NCBI GenBank assembly: GCA_910587875.1
Contig: CAJUOD010000002.1
Span: forward strand, 1 to 64,000
Source of the DNA: an uncultured Oscillibacter sp.
GTDB lineage: Bacteria > Bacillota > Clostridia > Oscillospirales > Oscillospiraceae
Direction of reading: 5' to 3'
Length of the DNA stretch: 64,000 nt
Shown: positions 40,570 through 49,138 of the stretch, one piece after another
Numbering within the stretch: position 1 is the first letter of the stretch
How the letters are laid out: every line of letters starts with the position of its first letter
Position numbers and translations under genes: made by a program
The notes under the pieces: generated by a model
Seen by the model: the letters and a program-made list of their open reading frames with translations, nothing else
What the model was told of the DNA's origin: nothing
Database searches by the model: none

Positions 40570-41721
40570 TTATGACAGGTCTGATGCCTCCGGCACGTCT
40601 TTCAGCGTGCCCAGCATCTTGTTCAGGAGCGAGCTTTCAAAGGTGAGCGCCTCCAAAAACATCTGGGGGATTTCCTCGCGGCGGAGCTGGAGGGCGAAGA
40701 CCAGATCCTCCGAAATCCAGGACGCGGGTTTCCCGTCAAAGCACGCCCTTCCGGCGTCGTAGGCCTTCCACACATGCTCCACCCAGTTTTTCACGTACGG
40801 ATAGCCCGCCAGGGGCGCCAGATCGCCGGAGCACTTCCGGAGCTGCTCAAAAGCCCTGGGGGGAAAATTCCAGTTGTCCCCCCTGCCGAAATGCGTGGCG
40901 GTGGCAGGGGTCCCGTTAGCCCACATGAACAGGCTGCAGGGGATGCAGGAGGCCACCTTGCAGGTATCCCGGCTCAGGGCCAGCTCCATATTCACCTTGT
41001 TGGGGTCGCTGTTTCCGGAGTAGTGGATGATGGACTGCGTCATGCCGTGCACGCTGGCGAACAGCTCGGCGCCTGTGGGCCTGTCCGGCGGATTGGCGCC
41101 GAGAGGGCGCTCGCCGGGCCGGCGGATGAGGGTGCCGCCGTACTTCAGCGTCTGCCCCTCCGAAAACACGCTGCCAAGAAAGTTCTGGACGGTTTCCGTG
41201 ACGGATAGGGCGTTGCTGTAGGCCGCCTCGATCCTGCGGCCCGCGGCCTCCTCCGACTCGTCCGGCGGGAGCGCCCGGTAGTCCGGCTTGTACCAGTACA
41301 GAATGGAGGGATCCAGGAGCTCCGCGCTTCCCACGGAGAGGAGACCGCCCACATAGGCGCCCCTCAAGGGGATTTTCGAGAACTCGTGGACCCTGCGCTC
41401 CAGCCGGTTTAAAATGACCGTCTCGTCCTCCGCCACCTCGCCCTGCAGCGCCGAGCGGTCCGTCTGCGCCAGAATCACGGGCCGGCGCGCCTTATCGTCC
41501 GGGAGCTGAGTTTGAAACGCGAAGAGGTCTTCTGTGCCTGTCAGGGCCGCCAGCTTTGCCTGCAGCTGAAGATGCCTCCGGCATTCCTCGGCGTCATCCT
41601 TGTCTTCCTGATAAATGATATACGAGTGTTTTTTGAGCTCGCCTTTTGAGCTGACGATAAATCCAAGCGCGATCACGGTGCAGAGGGCGTCGGCCTGTTC
41701 CTGAGAGTTTAGAATACCCAT
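40570..41721 (-). CDS. Unknown 383-aa protein partnered with the coiled-coil protein
   Basis: ATG at 41721 (MGILNSQEQADALCTVIALG) follows AGGAGG; the frame upstream is spurious. Residues 240-320 carry the most conserved-looking part: TQSIIHYSG, VNMELALSRDTCKVASCIPC, then FMWANGTPATATHFGRGDNW, with a C-x4-C-x2-C cluster. A weak likeness to the PCxxC-type site of deaminase folds is visible but unproven. No signal peptide. It is first in the two-gene unit with 38293-40548. Confidence 0.75.
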   Translation of the reverse strand: MGILNSQEQADALCTVIALGFIVSSKGELKKHSYIIYQEDKDDAEECRRHLQLQAKLAALTGTEDLFAFQTQLPDDKARRPVILAQTDRSALQGEVAEDETVILNRLERRVHEFSKIPLRGAYVGGLLSVGSAELLDPSILYWYKPDYRALPPDESEEAAGRRIEAAYSNALSVTETVQNFLGSVFSEGQTLKYGGTLIRRPGERPLGANPPDRPTGAELFASVHGMTQSIIHYSGNSDPNKVNMELALSRDTCKVASCIPCSLFMWANGTPATATHFGRGDNWNFPPRAFEQLRKCSGDLAPLAGYPYVKNWVEHVWKAYDAGRACFDGKPASWISEDLVFALQLRREEIPQMFLEALTFESSLLNKMLGTLKDVPEASDLS

Positions 41722-42382
41722 CCAAATTCCTCCTGTTTTTGTGTTGGGGGTCCGCTCGTCTTTCTCAGGATAGGAAAGTTTCCCCGCATTGTCAATTCCC
41801 CAATTTTTTGTCATTTTTTTGCCATTCTTCGAGGGAAGCGTCAAAAAATTGACAGTTTTTTGGAGGCTGGTGCCGCCGTGGCGGGGCCAGCCTCCAGAAG
41901 CAAAAGCCTCCCCCGGCGCCGCCGGATGGCCCGGCCGGCCCCAAAGGAGGCGGATTTTTATCAACGCGTGCGGGCGGCTGTTGCCGAAAAAGATACGGCT
42001 GCCAATCCGCGCCCAAAAACAAAGGAAAAGCCCTAAGGCTTTTTCACTGCCTCAGGGCTTTTCCCCCACTGTCTTATGCCGCTAAAAAAAGATGACTGTT
42101 TCGATGCCGAACCCCAAAAAATCGGGCCGGAATCCAGCGAAGCGAATCCGGCCCGAAAGCGAAGTCCCGCAAGGGGGATGCCGCATCCGTAAGGCGGCAA
42201 AGTCGCCAACGTCTGCGCAAAAATTCCCACCAGAGCGCAGTTTTCGGCGAAGCCGGAAACGGAGCGGTGGTGGGAATTTCAGAGCTGGAATGGCCGGATA
42301 ATCTGAATATTTCCTTAAAAGAATCGGAGCAAAAGGAATCGAAAATATGAAAAGGAACTTACAGCTTGTTACATATGCAGAT
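41722..42382. other. Intergenic region of 660 nt rich in hairpins
   Basis: No gene seen. Strong inverted repeats: GGAGGCTGGTGCC with GGGGCCAGCCTCC (41861-41895); AAAAGCCCTaaGGC hairpin (42026-42062); GGGCCGGAATCC-type palindrome (42123-42153); AAATTCCCACCA with TGGTGGGAATTT (42221-42232 and 42268-42279). Likely stacked terminators and decayed repeat elements. Confidence 0.55.
42026..42062. terminator. Repeated hairpin, copy X
   Basis: Stem AAAAGCCCTAAGGC with GCCTCAGGGCTTTT. The same hairpin with nearly the same loop occurs at 52985-53021, 11 kb away. Confidence 0.65.
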
Positions 42383-42604
42383 TTATATCGTCCGGTCTAT
42401 AACGGTTACCTGGGTAATTACGTCTCTCAAACGGTCGCCACACACTACATAGTCCAGCAATTCATCGGCGGTATCACACCATTTTTCAGTGGACTCCGGA
42501 TTATCTACATAAACCTGCGAGATTGCCATTTGAAGTGGAGCATTTGACGATTTGCGCAGTTTGGGCCAAATTCCAAACACGGCTCCTTTCCACTCGAACT
42601 CCAC
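42383..42604 (-). CDS. Immunity-protein-like gene fragment
   Basis: Open from GTG 42604 (73 aa), but related-looking sequence continues about 18 codons further upstream (ISDFKWCVDSGG) before a stop, without a start codon. The pattern EVEFEWKGAVFGIWPKL, KWCDTADELLDYVVCGDRLR, then VTVIDRTI at the C-terminus resembles small immunity proteins of polymorphic toxins. It is probably a 5'-damaged gene. It lies 73 nt after the toxin-like fragment 42678-43169. Confidence 0.55.
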   Translation of the reverse strand: MEFEWKGAVFGIWPKLRKSSNAPLQMAISQVYVDNPESTEKWCDTADELLDYVVCGDRLRDVITQVTVIDRTI

Positions 42605-42677
42605 TTCTCCGCCGCTGTCTACGCACCATTTGAAATCGCTGATGGTTTTAAGCGGTTATCTTCAGGACTGTTTATGC

Positions 42678-43169
42678 CTATGATTTTGTTCTACGTTTAT
42701 ACCCTCTGAATACTTTGAATTTCGGGGCCCCATCTAGATAGTTAATCGGCGGTCCAAGCTTTGGAAAACCAGTCGACCAGTCAATCATATGGTCGTGTGG
42801 ATCTGAGTGTTGCCCTGGGAATCCATGGTCTGTGTAATGCCGTTCCGCAGTTGCTCTGCCATCATCACCAATACTTGTGTCACGGTCGTATCCTCCGTGT
42901 TTACTTGGTGCGTGGGAGGGGATTTTCTGACCGGGCTCTCCCAGGAATTGTTCATCTCCCGGCTTTGTGAGCTGCCAAGGACCTCCATGCGCATTGCCGC
43001 CGTCTTTTACAGATGGAACATCTATAAATATTTTTGTTGTATCATAAGGGCCTACCGGCTGTCCACAAATTTTGAAGGAATCCAAATTATTTTGCATTTT
43101 GAAAGTTTTAGAAAACACCGCACATGCGGAAGAATCCCTGAAATCCAGGTATAGCAGTGGATCGGACAA
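42678..43169 (-). pseudogene. C-terminal fragment of a polymorphic toxin
   Basis: The frame has only a TTG near its beginning and no RBS. The first ATG (about 43100) also lacks one. The C-terminal part has GRATAERHYTDHGFPGQHSD, then PHDHMIDW, a His/Asp-rich pattern I know from C-terminal toxin modules of RHS/WapA-type proteins. The N-terminal delivery part is absent. With the immunity-like fragment next to it, it looks like an orphan toxin-immunity cassette left after recombination. Confidence 0.55.
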
Positions 43170-43179
43170 AAGAAGAACC

Positions 43180-43215
43180 TCACTTTTCGAAAAAATAGTT
43201 CGAAAAAACGAGGCT
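43180..43215 (-). terminator. Terminator-like inverted repeat after gdhA
   Basis: Arms CCTCnnTTTTCGAA and TTCGAAAAnnnGAGG with T/A-rich loops, about 40 nt after the gdhA stop. Confidence 0.5.
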
Positions 43216-43256
43216 CATTCACTTTTTGCCTGCTTTTTCCCTCGAGAAAAAGTAGA

Positions 43257-44603
43257 TCAGAAGACTCCCTGAGCCATCATGGCGTCGGCCACGCGCTGGA
43301 AGCCTGCGATGTTGGCTCCGGCCACCAGGTTGTATCCAAGGCCATACTTTTCCGCGGCCTCCACGCTCATGCTGTAGATGGTATCCATGATCTGGTGCAG
43401 CTGCTTGTTGACCTCTTCCTCCGTCCACACCAGCCGCTCGCTGTTCTGCGCCATCTCCAGGGCCGAAGTCGCCACGCCGCCGGCGTTGACCGCCTTGGAC
43501 GGCGCCACAATCATGCCGCAGTCCATCAGATATTTCAGCGCTTCGTTTGTGGTCGGCATATTGGCGACCTCAACGTAGTATTTTACCCCGGCCCGGGCGA
43601 TTTTTTTCGCGTGCTCAATATGGACGTCGTTTTGCATCGCGGAGGGCATGCAGATGTCCACCTTCACGCCCCAGGGCTTCTCCCCGGCGTGGAACTCCAC
43701 GCCAAACTTGTCCGCGTAGTCCTTCACCTGGTTCCGGCCGCTGTTCCGCATCTCCACCAGGTAGTCGATCTTCTCCGCCGTGGTCACGCCGTCGGGATCG
43801 TAGATATACCCGTCGGGGCCGGACAGGGTAACCACCTTGGCCCCCAGCTCCGTGGCCTTCTTGCAGATGCCCCAGGTCACGTTTCCGAAGCCTGCGCAGG
43901 CGATGGTCTTCCCCGCCAGGGCCTCGCCCTCGTGCTTCAGGACGTTCTCCAGATAGTACACCGCGCCGAAGCCCGTGGCCTCGGGACGGATGAGGGAGCC
44001 GCCGTAGCTGAAGCCCTTGCCGGTCAGAACGCCGTTCTCAAAGGCGCCCTTGAGCCGCCGGTACTCGCCATATAGGTAGCCGATCTCCTTGGCGCCCACG
44101 CCCATGTCGCCCGCCGGGACGTCCACGTCGGGCCCGATGTAGCGGTACAGGGCCTGCATGAAGCTCTGGCAGAAGCGCATGATCTCCGCGTCGGACTTGC
44201 CCGCCGGGTCGAAGTCGCTGCCGCCCTTGCCGCCGCCGATGGGCAGGCCGGTGAGGCTGTTCTTGAAGACCTGCTCGAAGCCCAGGAACTTGATGATGCC
44301 GGGGTACACGTTCTTCTGGAACCGGAGGCCGCCCTTGTAGGGGCCGATGGCTCCGTTGAACTGGCAGCGGTAGCCGATGTTGGTGTGCCAGGTGCCGTCG
44401 TCCGCCATCCAGCAGACCCGGAAGGTGAACATCCGCTCCGGCTCCACCATGCGGGTCAGCAGGTCGGCCTTCTCATACTCAGGGTGCTTCTCGATGACGG
44501 GCTCCAGAGAGGAGAAGACCTCCTCCACCGTCTGGACGAACTCCGGCTCGTTGGCGTGCCGGGTCTTCACATGCTCGATCACGCTGGAAAGATAGGCGTT
44601 CAT
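43257..44603 (-). CDS. gdhA: NADP-specific glutamate dehydrogenase
   Basis: ATG at 44603 follows AAGGAGG; 448 aa, the usual size of the hexameric small GDH. The substrate region has IGPYKGGLRF, then GGGKGGSDFDP with the catalytic Lys, and PAGDMGVG. The Rossmann part has ACAGFGNVTWG. It interconverts 2-oxoglutarate plus ammonia and glutamate in the cytosol. It is transcribed alone after the iron alcohol dehydrogenase gene (143 nt apart). With that gene and the aminotransferase nearby it could also recycle glutamate for transamination. Confidence 0.96.
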   Translation of the reverse strand: MNAYLSSVIEHVKTRHANEPEFVQTVEEVFSSLEPVIEKHPEYEKADLLTRMVEPERMFTFRVCWMADDGTWHTNIGYRCQFNGAIGPYKGGLRFQKNVYPGIIKFLGFEQVFKNSLTGLPIGGGKGGSDFDPAGKSDAEIMRFCQSFMQALYRYIGPDVDVPAGDMGVGAKEIGYLYGEYRRLKGAFENGVLTGKGFSYGGSLIRPEATGFGAVYYLENVLKHEGEALAGKTIACAGFGNVTWGICKKATELGAKVVTLSGPDGYIYDPDGVTTAEKIDYLVEMRNSGRNQVKDYADKFGVEFHAGEKPWGVKVDICMPSAMQNDVHIEHAKKIARAGVKYYVEVANMPTTNEALKYLMDCGMIVAPSKAVNAGGVATSALEMAQNSERLVWTEEEVNKQLHQIMDTIYSMSVEAAEKYGLGYNLVAGANIAGFQRVADAMMAQGVF

Positions 44604-44746
44604 TGAAATTTCCTCCTTATCCTTATCCCATGTCATTTAAAAATTGGATTGAGGTTTAAGCCTCTGAATTTTTTAACGGCCCATAACACGGACAGTTCTT
44701 TGACGCTTCAACATTTTGCCTTGACACAGCTGCTTTTCTGCCCGCC

Positions 44747-45865
44747 TCAATACAGACTCCGGTATACCTCAAGAATCAAAGAGGCGGTCATGGGTACAAA
44801 GCTGTTTTTTAAGAGCCTCTGTTGATTTTCCATTACAGACTCGGCGAATTCCGGCAGCTCCGCTTCTTGTACGCCGTACTTACGCAGAGACTTTCTGGGA
44901 AGAACCGCCTCCAGCGTTTTCTCCAGCTCTTTGTACACATCCTCTGGAGTGCATTTCAGAAGATCTGCCAGAAAGCGGTTCATCACCGCGAGTTCACCGC
45001 CAGTCCGAAGTGCCATGTACTTTTTCATGACGCCAAGGAAAACGGCGTAGTTGCTCTCCCCATGGGCCACGTGGTATCGGCCTCCCAAGGGGTAGGCCAT
45101 AGCGTGAACCGTTCCGCAGCCTGCCGTTCCAAATGCGATTCCCGCATAGTTGGACGCCAGCAGAAACTCTTCCAGCAGGCCGGTCCAGCGGTCCCGGCCG
45201 TCCCGCCCAATGACCTGATAGCCCCGGACGATCATCTCGATAGCCCGGTATCCAAACAGCTTGGTGTAGGGCGTTGCCGCCGGAGACAGACAGGACTCCA
45301 CCGCGTGGACCAGCGCATCGATTGAGCTGGTGGTAAACACGGGGAAGGGAAGGCTCTGCAGTAGCTCTGGAATCAGAACCGCTTGGTCCGCATACAGGGC
45401 GTCCCCTACCAATCCCATCTTGGTGCCCAGGCGGGTCCTGTTTATGACGGCGATGTTCGTCATCTCACTTCCGGTCCCGCAGGTGGTTGGGATGATAACC
45501 AGCTCCCGGAGCTTTACCAGGTTCGGCATGGCGTCATAGAGAGCGTCCAGATGTTCCCCGGCGCTCGCGGCCGCCATAGCTTTGGCAGTATCGATTACCG
45601 CTCCGCCTCCCAAGGCGATAATGCGGCGGCAGGGGCCCATTTGCGCCGCGGCTTCCAGGATGTGCTCCACCATCTCGTCGGTGGGCTCCCCTGTGCCGTA
45701 TTCTTCCAGAAAGATGGTGTTTACGGGTAGGCCTGAGCCGAAATACGGCTTGAAAATATAGGCGTTCGTTAGGATAAGGTCGTCACTTGTTAGCGGGAAC
45801 TGCTCTAAAAATTGTTTGCAGGTGTCAAATTTGTAAACACGCGGTCGAAAAATAAGCTGTTCCAT
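44747..45865 (-). CDS. Iron-containing alcohol dehydrogenase, 4-hydroxybutyrate dehydrogenase-like
   Basis: 372 aa, family III (Fe-ADH). NAD-binding GGGAVIDTAK near 97-106 and PTTCGTGSE near 147. Metal ligands lie in SSIDALVHAVE and in the His cluster VHAMAYPLGGRYHVAHGE. The N-terminal RPRVYKFDTCKQFLEQF, the YGTGEPTDEM block and the ending LRKYGVQEAEL / ENQQRLLKN closely follow the clostridial 4-hydroxybutyrate dehydrogenase pattern. It would reduce succinate semialdehyde to 4-hydroxybutyrate or, in this cluster, another short aldehyde. It is 242 nt downstream of the GPH transporter gene. Confidence 0.85.
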   Translation of the reverse strand: MEQLIFRPRVYKFDTCKQFLEQFPLTSDDLILTNAYIFKPYFGSGLPVNTIFLEEYGTGEPTDEMVEHILEAAAQMGPCRRIIALGGGAVIDTAKAMAAASAGEHLDALYDAMPNLVKLRELVIIPTTCGTGSEMTNIAVINRTRLGTKMGLVGDALYADQAVLIPELLQSLPFPVFTTSSIDALVHAVESCLSPAATPYTKLFGYRAIEMIVRGYQVIGRDGRDRWTGLLEEFLLASNYAGIAFGTAGCGTVHAMAYPLGGRYHVAHGESNYAVFLGVMKKYMALRTGGELAVMNRFLADLLKCTPEDVYKELEKTLEAVLPRKSLRKYGVQEAELPEFAESVMENQQRLLKNSFVPMTASLILEVYRSLY

Positions 45866-46107
45866 CTGAGATCTCCTCGTTGCTTTGAGACGGCCCGACA
45901 GGGAAGCCGCGGCTGCGCGCTCCCGATTCTGCCCAGTCCGGCATGTTTGCCCACAAAAGCAGCGCGGTCAAGAGAGAGGCTGTTGTCGTTGCAAAATGTT
46001 CAAAGGGGGAATTTCCAACTACAAAAGCACTCTTTCCTGACTGCGCCCTCATTTAATGAAGAACGTTTACCTGTGCTTGTCCAAGACCTTCAGCGAAACG
46101 CTGATGC

Positions 46108-47589
46108 TCAATGGACCTCTCGTTCCGCAACTTCCCGGACGTATTGCTCGTGGATTTTGTCATTCATGCCCAGGAATGCCTGAATCACTACCTGCACTAG
46201 AGTGAGGAGCGCGGGCAGGGCCACGCCGATAATCAGCAGGTTGCGGAGGGTAATCTCCGACAAAACTGTATTCGCAGAGTATCCGATGGCGTCCAGCAGG
46301 CCGCCCAGCAGCGCGCTGCCCCAAGACCCGCCGATGGTCAGGCAGAAGCCATAGCACGCGAAGATAAATCCGGCCTGGTTGTGGCCAAACTTCCACTGGC
46401 CATAATCTACGGCCATTGGGAGCATAATGTCGGGGAACACCAGGTGGGCGCCCTGCAGGAAACCGCAGAGGGCGTACAGAATGAACAGCGGCTGGCCTAC
46501 GCCCATCAGCTCTCCGGAGCGCTCCCGTCCCACGACCAGGATGATGCCAAACCACACCAGATACATGGCGGCGTCAATGATCATGGTGGCCAAATAGGCC
46601 CGGTTGGAGTCCTTGAAGAGACGAATGAGATACTGAATGCACACGGAGCCCAGGATGGCGCAGCCGGCGTTGAAGAACAGGCCGATGGAAGCGAGCTCCG
46701 GCCGCTCGAAATAATTGTTGTACAGGTAGACCGTAGCACCGGAACGTACGCCGTCTACTACATAGAGCACCATGGTGGACACCACCACGATCATGGCGGG
46801 CCGGTTTTTGAGCAGCTCCTTGGCCTGCTCAAAGAAGCCTACCTTGGTCTCCTGGCCGGTGGACACGTCGATATTCCGCAGATGTGCGCGATAGGTCCCG
46901 TCCGCGTTCAGCTCATACTTGCGGCTCATCACGAAGTTCCAGATAACGAAGCTGACATAAATTCCCTCGAAGAGGATGGCGCTGAGGAGGAAGCCCCGCT
47001 TCTCGCTTCCGCCGCCCAGGAAGGCGACGATGGGCAGGTAGCAGGCGACCAGGAACAGCTTGTTCACGTTCTTGGAAACGCCCCGGAACGCGGCGATGGA
47101 GGCGCGTTCGCCCTGACTTTTCGCCATGTTGGTGATTTGGCAGTTGGTGGGGATGAAGCAAAGCGTGGAGCCGATCGCCCCGAAGCAGCCGTAGCCAATG
47201 CAGGCAATGATCATCTGTAGTGTCGAGGTCGTATCCGGCAGAGCGATGAAGATCATTACAAACAAGATAAACTGAGCCGGGATGGAGAACAGTACCCAGG
47301 AGCGGTACTTACCCCATTTCAGGTTAAAGTGGTCGATGGCCCAGCCCATGATCAGATCAGTGACCGCGTCGAAGGTTCGGGCGAACGCCATCAGCGAGCC
47401 GGCCACAACGCCGGACATGCCCAGGACGTCCGTGTAAAAGTACATCAGGAAGTAGCCAAAAATGACCCAGGGGCCGTTTGTGGACACGGCGGTCAGGCCC
47501 ATACACAGCTTGTCTCGGATTGGAACCTTGGCGTTCGCTTCAAAGCTTACGGAATCATATAGCTCCTGCCGTTTAGTATTTGTGCTCAT
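46108..47589 (-). CDS. GPH-family (MelB-like) cation:sugar symporter
   Basis: 493 aa with 12 predicted transmembrane helices. The family signatures are near the first loop (GPWVIFGYFLMYFYTDVLGM, then FDAVTDLIMGWAID with the cation-binding Asp) and KWGKYRSWVLF. A long central loop lies around residues 205-235. GPH symporters import glycosides, pentosides or hexuronides with Na+ or H+. It sits in a minus-strand run aldolase, kinase, aminotransferase, transporter, so its substrate is probably the one consumed by that pathway. Confidence 0.9.
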   Translation of the reverse strand: MSTNTKRQELYDSVSFEANAKVPIRDKLCMGLTAVSTNGPWVIFGYFLMYFYTDVLGMSGVVAGSLMAFARTFDAVTDLIMGWAIDHFNLKWGKYRSWVLFSIPAQFILFVMIFIALPDTTSTLQMIIACIGYGCFGAIGSTLCFIPTNCQITNMAKSQGERASIAAFRGVSKNVNKLFLVACYLPIVAFLGGGSEKRGFLLSAILFEGIYVSFVIWNFVMSRKYELNADGTYRAHLRNIDVSTGQETKVGFFEQAKELLKNRPAMIVVVSTMVLYVVDGVRSGATVYLYNNYFERPELASIGLFFNAGCAILGSVCIQYLIRLFKDSNRAYLATMIIDAAMYLVWFGIILVVGRERSGELMGVGQPLFILYALCGFLQGAHLVFPDIMLPMAVDYGQWKFGHNQAGFIFACYGFCLTIGGSWGSALLGGLLDAIGYSANTVLSEITLRNLLIIGVALPALLTLVQVVIQAFLGMNDKIHEQYVREVAEREVH

Positions 47590-47665
47590 TTGTACGCCTC
47601 TCTTCCTTTATTGTATTTTTGTTTACAGCGGAACCGCTGCTTTAGGGAACCATTTTACCGCCTGG

Positions 47666-49108
47666 TCACGCGTATTTCTGGAATACCCGCTCGTAGGCTG
47701 CGGCAATCTCGTCCAGATGCGGCAGAGTCGCCAGGCTCAGGTAGGCCTTGTTGCCGCTGGGCACGATGACACCCTCCGCCGCCAGTGCCATAGTGAATTC
47801 CGTGGTGGCCCGGGTCGCCTCGTTGACCGCGTCCTTGCATTCCTGGCTGTTGGGGTCCTCGTAGAAGGTGGGGACGTGCTGTACGCCGGTGATGTCGATA
47901 TGGAGGATAGAGCCTTGGTGGAACACCAGCACGGGAATCTCGTATTTTTCGGCCAGCTCCGCGATCTTATGGCACAGGTATTCTCCGCCCTCATCCAGCT
48001 TTTTATGGGCGTCAGTGCGCTCCAGCTCGTCGATGGCCGTGGCGCCCGCCAGACAGGACAGCGGATTCGCCGTCATGGTGCCGCCCACGCGGACCGCCTT
48101 GGTCTGATCGGTGCCCTGCCCGGCCGCCAGCATGTCGATGATTTCCGCCCGGCCGCCGATGCCGCCCGCTCCGGGATAACCTCCGGCGATGATCTTTCCG
48201 AATACGGTAATGTCCGGCTTGGTGCCATAGAAGCCCTGGGCGCCCCGCATTCCAACACGGAAGGCCGTCACGACCTCATCGTATACCAGCAGCGCGCCGT
48301 ACTTCCGGCAGAGCTGCTCAGCGCCCAACTGATACTCCCTGGTCAAGGGCAGCGCGCCGCTGTCCCGTCCGATGGCCTCTGCGAAGAAGGTCGCTGTACC
48401 GCCCAGTTCCTGCTGTTTGATAAAGGCTTTCTCCAGCGCTTCCAGATCGCCGGTAGGTACTGCGGTGGTGTACTGGAACACCTCTGTCGGGATGCCGTGG
48501 TGGAGCGAGTCGGGAGTTTTGATTTCGTTGTTGTTGTAGATTATCTGGTCGCTCCAGCCGTGGTAGTTGTTTTGAATTCGAATGATATACTTTTTTCCTG
48601 TAAAGGCCCGGGCGAGACGAAGCGCGATAATGTCGGCCTCCGTGCCGCTGCCCATCATACGGAACCGCTCCACCGTGGGGAAGTATTTTTTAATCCGGCT
48701 GGCCAGCTCGTATTCGTAGTTGCTGTACATGCCGGAGACCGGACCGCACTCCCGAATCAGCTCGATCACCTTGTCCCGGATGACCGGATAATTGCTGCCC
48801 AGAATCGTCGGGCCGCCGGCCTGGAGCATGTCATAGTAGCGATTCCCGTCCACATCGTACAGGAAGGCGTCCACCGCTTTCACAATGGAGAGGGCAAAGG
48901 GATAGTTGTTGGCCAGGTTGTGCTGGATGCCATGCGGAATGGCTTCCGCCGCCAGAGTCACCTGCTTCTTGGAGGTGGCGCAACAGGTCTCAAAGTGCTG
49001 CTTGTAAGCCTCGATTTGCTCCGGCTTCATGCGCTTGCGATGCTGGATTACATATCCGGCCTGCTGGTGGATCAATGCGTAATCGAATCCATTTAAGACT
49101 TTCGCCAT
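47666..49108 (-). CDS. Class III PLP aminotransferase/aminomutase (GSA-aminomutase-like)
   Basis: 480 aa. The fold-type I class III pattern is complete: VDGNRYYDMLQAGGP, MGSGTEADIIALRLAR (PLP phosphate), YHGW, YDEVVTAFRVG and the Schiff-base Lys in TVFGKIIAGGYPG. The length, with a 50-aa N-terminal extension, and the GSGTEA motif are nearer glutamate-1-semialdehyde aminomutase-like enzymes than 4-aminobutyrate transaminases. The substrate is unknown. An aminotransferase is unusual in a kinase/aldolase sugar cluster and suggests an amino-sugar or an amine-linked substrate. Confidence 0.88.
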   Translation of the reverse strand: MAKVLNGFDYALIHQQAGYVIQHRKRMKPEQIEAYKQHFETCCATSKKQVTLAAEAIPHGIQHNLANNYPFALSIVKAVDAFLYDVDGNRYYDMLQAGGPTILGSNYPVIRDKVIELIRECGPVSGMYSNYEYELASRIKKYFPTVERFRMMGSGTEADIIALRLARAFTGKKYIIRIQNNYHGWSDQIIYNNNEIKTPDSLHHGIPTEVFQYTTAVPTGDLEALEKAFIKQQELGGTATFFAEAIGRDSGALPLTREYQLGAEQLCRKYGALLVYDEVVTAFRVGMRGAQGFYGTKPDITVFGKIIAGGYPGAGGIGGRAEIIDMLAAGQGTDQTKAVRVGGTMTANPLSCLAGATAIDELERTDAHKKLDEGGEYLCHKIAELAEKYEIPVLVFHQGSILHIDITGVQHVPTFYEDPNSQECKDAVNEATRATTEFTMALAAEGVIVPSGNKAYLSLATLPHLDEIAAAYERVFQKYA

Positions 49109-49138
49109 AAATATTCTCCTTCCTTTTTTACACGGTTC

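Noticed and set aside
47462..49096. 544-aa plus-strand frame opposite the class III aminotransferase
   Set aside because: Shadow frame; all catalytic motifs are on the minus strand.
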